Positions 61,049 to 64,000 of a DNA stretch of 64,000 nucleotides are shown one piece after another. The notes below the pieces were generated by a model. It was not told the origin of the DNA and ran no database searches. It saw only the letters and a program-made list of their open reading frames with translations. The stretch is from positions 62,001 to 126,000 of the forward strand of contig NZ_JABRWP010000004.1 of assembly GCF_013249045.1 (NCBI RefSeq), given 5' to 3'. Each line of letters begins with the position of its first letter. The first letter of the stretch is position 1. The DNA comes from Winogradskyella eckloniae. Its GTDB lineage: Bacteria > Bacteroidota > Bacteroidia > Flavobacteriales > Flavobacteriaceae. The translations under genes were made by a program, and so were the position numbers.

Positions 61049-61501
61049 CTAATCTTTTTTGAAATCCTCATACGTGTGTAATGCCTTTAATGTTGATTCG
61101 TAAAATAAAATTGCGGCAATTAAATCTGACGTATCAGAATAGGGTAATATTGATTTTTGAAATTCTATGGTACTTTCAAAATATGTATCAGAGGCTTCAA
61201 TGTTTTCTTCTAAAGCCTTTTTGTTATCTTTTGTTTCAGGAATACCTAATGATTCCATTGTTACGCCTGGTTTTGTTGCAAAAGCAATATTTGGTAGGAT
61301 ATTTACAATAACTTCAATGCGTTCTATATATAAAACTAATAGTTCGCCTTTATCCATATTTTTTAAGTCTTCACGACTATGGTATTTATTGATATTTACT
61401 TTGCCGCTAATGATGCTTTGAGACTCTTTATTTTTTTGAGCAAAACCCATGGTAATCATAAATAAAAATAGGGCGCTAAATAAAGTAAATTTTAATTTCA
61501 T
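61049..61501 (-). CDS. Small exported protein of unknown function
   Basis: The frame opens at 61534, but the ATG at 61501 begins a typical signal peptide (MKLKFTLFSALFLFMITMGFAQ), so the protein has 150 residues. The mature part is helical and charged (YHSREDLKNMDKGELLVLYIERIEVIVNILPNIAF, ESLGIPETKDNKKALEENIEASDTYFESTIEF). No family is recognised. It has its own terminator and, on the minus strand, a TAGATTTG -7-like element (61532-61539). Confidence 0.7.
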   Translation of the reverse strand: MKLKFTLFSALFLFMITMGFAQKNKESQSIISGKVNINKYHSREDLKNMDKGELLVLYIERIEVIVNILPNIAFATKPGVTMESLGIPETKDNKKALEENIEASDTYFESTIEFQKSILPYSDTSDLIAAILFYESTLKALHTYEDFKKD

Positions 61502-62041
61502 AATTATGCTTTTATATAATTCTTTATGAAGCAAATCTATACATTTATTTAAAAAATCCTACTATAATTGTGATTTTTTTTAAATATTTTACCGATTAAA
61601 TGTTTAAAAACATGGGTAAACTACCTAAAAACTTGACAAAATGCAATTTATACCGACGAAATACTTTTAGGTGTGAATCTCAAAAATTGACTACATTTTT
61701 AGTGATTTTATTGAATAATTATGCGAAATATTGAACTGAATTAAACGCTTGTTACCTTAAAAAAATCAAAATTCATTACCAAAAACGTCTTTTATTGAGG
61801 CGTGAAAATGACCTGCTGTAACTCACGGATTTTAGCTGTAAAAATGTATCTATTTTAAACCTTCAGATTATTTGCTAGACTTGCGTTGGTTAATTTGTTA
61901 TAGGTGTTGAAATATTATAGTAATTCATCGGAAAATTAAGTTTACAGTTTCTGTTTGTCGTATAAATATAGCATTGATAAGATTTTTATGGGTTTGCTGA
62001 GAAAAAGTTAGAATTTAGATCTAATCTTAATGTATATTCTC
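61502..62041. other. Divergent AT-rich intergenic region
   Basis: 540 bp without a gene lie between two divergently transcribed exported-protein genes. It holds the -7-like element for the leftward gene (61532-61539) and a short palindrome ATGTTT-AA-AAACAT (61600-61613). A CGACGAAAT (61654-61662) is also found upstream of the adhesin operon. For the rightward gene no two-part promoter stands out. Confidence 0.5.
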
Positions 62042-62626
62042 ATGAAAAATCGTATTTATTTAATTTGTCTCAGTCTTGTTTTAGGAAGTTTTAGTGTGAT
62101 CTCTGCGCAAGAATCTTCTAAGGATTTGCCTATTTATGATCAGACAGATCTTCATTTAAAAAATGTAGATACCATTCCAGGTTATGCTTCAAAAACGAAT
62201 AAATTGAAAGTATCTGGTACTATATATATGAGTGATGGTGTTACTCCTGCTAAAGATGTTATACTTTACATTCAGCAGCCAGATGAAAATGGCGATTTTG
62301 AATTGATTGAAGACAATGATAATCGCTATGTGAATCATAGAGGATGGATTAAAACAAATGCAGATGGCCAATATACATTTTATACTTTTGTGCCTGGAGG
62401 CGATAGAAGATACAATCAATTACAACAATTATATCCTATAGTAAAAGAGCCTTCTAAAGAAGCTTATGAGGTAGAAACGTTCCTTTTTGATGAAGATCCT
62501 TTATTAACAAAAACCTGTAGAAAGCGCATGGAGAAAAAAGGTGACCCAACAAGAATCTTGAAACTAGATTTACAAGAAGGTGTTTATATCGCTAAGCGTG
62601 ATATCGTTTTAAAGTCTGATGTTTAA
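62042..62626 (+). CDS. Intradiol-dioxygenase-like exported protein lacking the His ligands
   Basis: The ATG at 62042 opens a signal peptide (to about 20, ISAQ) and gives 194 residues. The core follows intradiol ring-cleavage dioxygenases: LKVSGTIYMSDGVTPAKDVILYIQQPDENGDFE, NHRGWIKTNADGQYTFYTFVPG, VKEPSKEAYEVETFLFDEDPLL. Where active enzymes have the HIH pair of iron ligands the sequence reads QQLYPIVKEP, without histidine, so ring cleavage is unlikely. It may be a carbohydrate- or protein-binding relative with a transthyretin-like fold. Confidence 0.75.
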   Translation: MKNRIYLICLSLVLGSFSVISAQESSKDLPIYDQTDLHLKNVDTIPGYASKTNKLKVSGTIYMSDGVTPAKDVILYIQQPDENGDFELIEDNDNRYVNHRGWIKTNADGQYTFYTFVPGGDRRYNQLQQLYPIVKEPSKEAYEVETFLFDEDPLLTKTCRKRMEKKGDPTRILKLDLQEGVYIAKRDIVLKSDV

Positions 62627-62650
62627 TTGACATAAAAATTAATAATTATA

Positions 62651-62686
62651 AAGAAAAGTCCTAATGCATGATTAGGGCTTTTTTTT
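62651..62686 (+). terminator. Rho-independent terminator after the dioxygenase-like gene
   Basis: AAGTCCTAAT (62656-62665) pairs with ATTAGGGCTT (62671-62680) with one G-T pair and a 5-base loop, followed by T6. Confidence 0.83.
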
Positions 62687-62792
62687 GTGTCCATAAATAC
62701 TACGAATTAGCTTATTTTAAATAATTGAATCTTATTTTAGTGAAAAATAAAGAATTGATTAACTTTAAATAAACGATTAAATTTTTATATAA

Positions 62793-64000
62793 ATGGGCAA
62801 TGAGAACGATTTAGACCAGCGGTTTGAACCCTTTAGTAAAATAGGACTGTGTTTTAGTGGAGGCGGTTATAGAGCGACCTTCTTTACTTTAGGAATTTTG
62901 TCGTATTTAGAAGCTATAACGTACCAAAATAAGCCATTGTTAGAATCTGTAAAAGCAATGAGTACCGTGAGTGGTGGTACACTGACAGGTGTTGCTTATG
63001 CAAAAGCGGTACAAGATTCAGAATTTAATTTTAAAGCGTTCTTTAAATCATTTTATAACACATTTTCGCCACTCAATGATATTTTATTAGTTTCTGCGAT
63101 ACAAAAATTTAATAATGAAAAGGTTTGGAAAACTAATGCTCATAAAAATAGATCATTAATTAATGCATTTGCCTTAACGTATTCCGAAATGCCATTGTTT
63201 AGTGGCACCTTTAAAAGTTTTAATCCAGATACTTTAAAAGGCTTAGACAACGTATGCTTTAATGCTACTGATTTTTCATTCGGATTAACATATCGATTTC
63301 AAAACAAAGGCTATTTTGGAAATAATCCATTATACAAATACAATCAAAAAGAAATAAATTCTTTAAAAGATCAAATAGAGTTGGGTGATGTTATAGCTTC
63401 TTCATCTTGCTTTCCTATTGGGTTTGAGCCTTTAGTTTTTCCTGATGATTATATTAAAGAACAAGATAATGAAGCCTATGTTACATTAAAAAAAACAGAG
63501 CTGTTTAAAAACGGTGTAGGCATTATGGATGGTGGTATTACAGACAATCAAGGTATTGGAAGTATGGTGTTAATCAACGATAGAATGAAACATACCGACC
63601 ATGGTGGATTAGATTTAATAATCATAAATGATGTTGGTAGTTATATTATGAAGCCTTGGCAACCTGATAACCCAAAGCCTGCATCAGACAGTACTTTACA
63701 ACACTATATAAAAAAGCGTTTATGGTATTTTAATTTTAAACCCGCCTTTATAATTGTAGTTTTAGTAGGCTTGCTATTACTTATTTTAAACAATTGTCTC
63801 GTTTTTAGTGATAAAGCCTCTATAATATTATCAATTATTGGTGGTTTTGTAGCTGGTGTTGGTATGGTATTAACGACGTTGAGTTATCTGGTTTCAAAAT
63901 ACAAAACGTCTTTAATTGCTAAACTTAAAGTGCTTTTTAACAAAACAGTCCCAGAACCGTTAGTGGATAAAGTAGTGTCTTTTAAAGAACTAGATGTTAA
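62793..64000 (+). CDS. Patatin-like phospholipase with membrane segments, 3' end cut by window
   Basis: The ATG at 62793-62795 begins an open frame of 402 codons up to the window edge. The oxyanion-hole motif SGGGYRA (about 23-29), the nucleophile region STVSGGTLTG and the DGG motif GIMDGGITDNQG (about 244-255) define a patatin-like Ser/Asp lipase. After the catalytic part come two hydrophobic segments (about 315-338 and 340-366; PAFIIVVLVGLLLLIL and IIGGFVAGVGMVLTTL), so the enzyme is membrane anchored. There is no signal peptide, which places the catalytic domain in the cytoplasm. Substrate and C-terminal part are unknown. Confidence 0.85.
   Translation, partial: MGNENDLDQRFEPFSKIGLCFSGGGYRATFFTLGILSYLEAITYQNKPLLESVKAMSTVSGGTLTGVAYAKAVQDSEFNFKAFFKSFYNTFSPLNDILLVSAIQKFNNEKVWKTNAHKNRSLINAFALTYSEMPLFSGTFKSFNPDTLKGLDNVCFNATDFSFGLTYRFQNKGYFGNNPLYKYNQKEINSLKDQIELGDVIASSSCFPIGFEPLVFPDDYIKEQDNEAYVTLKKTELFKNGVGIMDGGITDNQGIGSMVLINDRMKHTDHGGLDLIIINDVGSYIMKPWQPDNPKPASDSTLQHYIKKRLWYFNFKPAFIIVVLVGLLLLILNNCLVFSDKASIILSIIGGFVAGVGMVLTTLSYLVSKYKTSLIAKLKVLFNKTVPEPLVDKVVSFKELDV

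Overview
The window is chromosomal DNA of a low-GC, AT-rich member of the Bacteroidota, most likely a marine Flavobacteriaceae. The evidence is several type IX secretion (T9SS) C-terminal sorting domains, PorP/SprF proteins, an SprB-like giant adhesin, a SusC-type carboxypeptidase-like/plug module, an alginate-lyase-type PL6 enzyme, a fused E1 alpha-beta dehydrogenase, and promoters of the TTG/TAnnTTTG type. The genus cannot be named from sequence alone. No tRNA, rRNA, CRISPR array, prophage or insertion sequence was recognised.

Layout. 1-3.1 kb: end of an alginate/uronate-degradation operon (SDR reductase, then a PL6 lyase lipoprotein cut by the window edge). 3.2-6.7 kb: minus-strand housekeeping run gcvT, sugar-nucleotide epimerase-like gene, pterin dehydratase, yebC. 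6.8-15.5 kb: outer-membrane protein, YdiJ-like FAD/FeS dehydrogenase, LpxH-like phosphoesterase, aroC, dicarboxylate symporter, sulfurtransferase, TerB-like protein. 15.5-22.4 kb: a compact structured intergenic element, a DUF4139 protein with a SusC-like carboxypeptidase/plug module inserted, a DCC oxidoreductase, a TPR-LuxR membrane regulator, and a lipoprotein that looks like a beta-trefoil plus aerolysin-type pore former. 22.4-31.9 kb: mutS2-like, ung, a small membrane protein, a cytosolic substrate-binding-like protein, nucleoside phosphorylase, DUF1835, SUI1, a 2OG-Fe(II) dioxygenase, fused branched-chain-type E1. 32.2-39.5 kb: T9SS-secreted lysyl-endopeptidase-like protease, 3D-domain lipoprotein, orphan ExbD, SF2 helicase, exported unknown, pseudouridine synthase, DUF1853.

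39.5-61 kb is the envelope and secretion half. It holds a 1456-residue T9SS phosphatase with a membrane protein partner, then a membrane-anchored winged-helix regulator, which converges on a minus-strand operon resembling sprC-sprD-sprB-sprF. That operon runs from a beta-helix exported protein through a type B T9SS protein, a PorP/SprF protein with eleven 48-bp repeats and a SPOR-like end, and a 2737-residue SprB-like adhesin, to a second PorP/SprF protein. A near-consensus promoter lies in front of the first gene, and a strong hairpin sits just before the adhesin start. 61-64 kb: a small exported unknown, an intradiol-dioxygenase-like protein that lacks the histidine ligands, and a patatin-like phospholipase with membrane segments, cut by the right edge.

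The best candidates for undescribed biology are the lectin/pore-former-like lipoprotein with phased direct repeats between it and a LuxR-type regulator (18.6-22.4 kb), the DUF4139-plug chimera, the structured element at 15.52-15.66 kb, and the regulator with its palindromes beside the SprB-like operon.
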